Shown here piece after piece: positions 62,271 through 64,000 of a DNA stretch of 64,000 nt. Source of the DNA: Leptolyngbya sp. PCC 7375 (lineage in GTDB: Bacteria > Cyanobacteriota > Cyanobacteriia > Phormidesmidales > Phormidesmidaceae); NCBI RefSeq assembly GCF_000316115.1, contig NZ_JH993797.1:3706486-3770485 (forward strand), written 5' to 3'. The notes beneath the pieces are model-generated. The model was given only the letters and a program-made list of their open reading frames with translations, made no database searches and was not told the DNA's origin. The first letter of the stretch is position 1. Each line of letters starts with the position of its first letter. The position numbers and the translations under genes are program-made.

Positions 62271-64000
62271 ATGACTTATCGCCCATACCTTCATTTCCTC
62301 CTATTTAGTTCCATACTTGCCATTAGTCAGCTAGCAACAGTTGTTTATGCAGCCTCATCTGGTAATTCCCAGAACCATCTAGCCGCTGGATATTCTGAGG
62401 GTAAAGCAACAGAGTCTCTCAGAGAAAATATGCTAATCTCCCAGATTATTCCTGATAACACATTGGGGCTTGAGTCCTCATCTATGATTAAGGAGAATAG
62501 TATTGGGCGCATTAACGGTGGAGCCATCCGGGGAGAAAATTTATTTCATAGCTTTGAAGAATTCAATATCAATCCAGGGCAGCAGGTTTATTTTATAAAT
62601 CCTGATGGCATTGAGATGATTCTCAGTCGGGTTACTGGCAGTAATCCCTCTGAGATTGATGGGCTATTAGGCATTGACGGCCCTGCCAATTTATATTTGT
62701 TAAACCCCAATGGTATTACCTTTGGACCCAATGCTCAATTAGATATTCGCGGTGCGTTCACAGCCAGCACAGCAGGGAGCATCGAATTTACAGATGGCAG
62801 TGTCTTCAGTGCTGCCAATCCACAAGGCGCTTCACTATTAACGACGAGTGTGCCACTAGGCGTCCAATTTAGTGGCTTACCTCAAGGAGATATTAACAAC
62901 ACTGGGAACCTGGCAACCGGAGGCGATCTTACCCTGTTAGGGAATCAGCTGTATTTGGAAGGACAGTTAAGCGCAGGCAACAATCTGACGCTACAGGCAC
63001 AAGATACAGTGACCATTAGGGATACAGAAACTGATGCGTTTATTACCCGCTCAGGCAATGACCTCATTATCCAGGGAAATGAAAGCATTGATATTTGGAC
63101 ACTTCAGCATTTAGAGCAGACACCCTTTGTGAGTGGCAGAGATTTACTCCTCATTAGTGATGGAGAGATTTCAGCTGATGCTCACTTTGAGAGTGGTGGT
63201 GGCTTACAGTTTTTAACCCTGACCGGTACACCTGGTAATTTTGTTAGCTTATATGATCCGATTATCTTTGCCAATGGAAATGTGGTTTTCGGCAATTATG
63301 AAGGAGTCGCCCTCAAAGTTGAAGCCACAGGCAATATTCAAGCAGGCAATATTCGCATCACGGGTCCCGATACTACGTTGACGCCAGATGGTTCCGGTTC
63401 TGATGAAGACTTACTAGCCAGCAGTTCAGCTGCAATCTTGCGGGCCGGAGTCGACGCAATTGGGCAGTCTAATATACCGCAGGCATCTGGAGGAACATCT
63501 TTTACCGCAGGGTCTGTAGCTAATCAACCTCCCAGTAGTATTGTAGTCAACATTATAGATACAACATCTGTCATAGATGGGGGAGATGGAGGACCCATCA
63601 TCCTAGAAGCAGATGGTGATATCACAACTGGTGAAAATTTGCGTTCGTTTTCGCGTTCAGATATAGGCAATACTGGCAATGGCGGGCCTATTTCGATCTC
63701 CTCATTATCTGGAAATATCTTAATTGATGGCAGGATAGCCTCATTTTCGCAGGCACGGCGTGGAGATGGCAATGCCAGTAATGGCGGCAATATCTCGATC
63801 TCTTCAAGAACTGGTAACATCACAACCAACGACAGAATCAATGCTTTCTCCCTTAGCCAAAGGAACACAATCGGCAATGCTGGAAATGCTGGAAATATTT
63901 CTATTTCTTCCATATCTGGCGACCTGACAATCAATGAACGATTGAATGCGTTTTCGGAAGCATCAGCTGGCAGACCAAGTAGGGGCGGTGATATCTCTAT
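62271..64000 (+). CDS. TpsA-type filamentous haemagglutinin-like exoprotein, N-terminal part
   Basis: The frame is open from ATG 62271 to the window end (over 576 codons), so the protein is larger than seen. It has a signal peptide (FLLFSSILAISQLATVVYAA), then the TPS domain (GGAIRGENLFHSFEEFNINPG, YFINPDGIEMILSRVTGSNPS, and a later NLYLLNPNGITFGPNAQLDI with the NPNG motif). It continues into a beta-helix with imperfect repeats of about 30 residues rich in Gly-Asn-Ile (NGGNISISSRTGNI-type). It is secreted by the TpsB protein encoded just upstream. Its role may be adhesion or contact, not known. Confidence 0.9.
   Translation, partial: MTYRPYLHFLLFSSILAISQLATVVYAASSGNSQNHLAAGYSEGKATESLRENMLISQIIPDNTLGLESSSMIKENSIGRINGGAIRGENLFHSFEEFNINPGQQVYFINPDGIEMILSRVTGSNPSEIDGLLGIDGPANLYLLNPNGITFGPNAQLDIRGAFTASTAGSIEFTDGSVFSAANPQGASLLTTSVPLGVQFSGLPQGDINNTGNLATGGDLTLLGNQLYLEGQLSAGNNLTLQAQDTVTIRDTETDAFITRSGNDLIIQGNESIDIWTLQHLEQTPFVSGRDLLLISDGEISADAHFESGGGLQFLTLTGTPGNFVSLYDPIIFANGNVVFGNYEGVALKVEATGNIQAGNIRITGPDTTLTPDGSGSDEDLLASSSAAILRAGVDAIGQSNIPQASGGTSFTAGSVANQPPSSIVVNIIDTTSVIDGGDGGPIILEADGDITTGENLRSFSRSDIGNTGNGGPISISSLSGNILIDGRIASFSQARRGDGNASNGGNISISSRTGNITTNDRINAFSLSQRNTIGNAGNAGNISISSISGDLTINERLNAFSEASAGRPSRGGDIS

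Overview
This window comes from a cyanobacterial chromosome. The signs are a phycobilisome rod-core linker (cpcG), the plastoquinone-type UbiA prenyltransferase, a cyanobacterial-style NAD cluster, and many copies of the HIP1 octamer GCGATCGC in the ordinary genes. The species cannot be fixed from sequence alone; a Leptolyngbya-like organism is only a guess.

1 to 32 kb is an accessory island. It opens with a GNAT fragment and a cysteine-dioxygenase-like cupin gene split by an insertion sequence (IS) with a clean 9-bp target duplication. A lipoxygenase, a P450 with an unusual heme loop and an unrecognised 190-aa protein follow, an apparent oxylipin cluster. Next is the wreck of a DNA phosphorothioation (Dnd) island: a Dnd-associated methyltransferase, dndC, a HARE-HTH protein, a shortened Uma2 protein, an intact HEPN/MNT pair, dndE, and dndD broken in several ways. 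The N-terminal half of dndD is lost and fused to the start of a HEPN gene. A 171-bp MITE and an IS21-family element are inserted further on. That IS21 element itself carries an ISL3 element and a serine-recombinase element, and the latter carries an IS701-like element. Two nucleotidyltransferase genes upstream are also broken, one by a second IS21-family element (containing an IS4-family element) and one by a second copy of the IS that split the cupin gene. Beyond lie an XRE regulator, two tandem proteins resembling phosphorothioate-DNA-binding (SBD) restriction factors, one with an HNH nuclease domain, and the first 86 codons of a Dnd-type restriction protein.

32 to 59 kb is ordinary core genome: gyrB, miaA, mutL (probably an ATT start), 5-formyl-THF cyclo-ligase, a zinc-type oxidoreductase, a sedoheptulose-7-phosphate-cyclase-like enzyme next to a putative glycosyltransferase (a possible C7-cyclitol pathway), a PHP phosphoesterase, ubiA, the NAD cluster pncB-nadD-nrtR-nadE with tandem palindromes before nadE, a secreted Cys-repeat protein, dxs, two membrane proteins, mobA, cpcG, an RluD-type pseudouridine synthase, and cobA plus a CbiX-type chelatase for siroheme.

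59 to 64 kb holds a tRNA-His gene and a two-partner secretion pair: a complete TpsB transporter and a large TpsA exoprotein that runs off the window end. Boundaries of most mobile elements were placed by matching inverted repeats and target duplications by eye, and several ancestral genes could be rejoined in frame across them.
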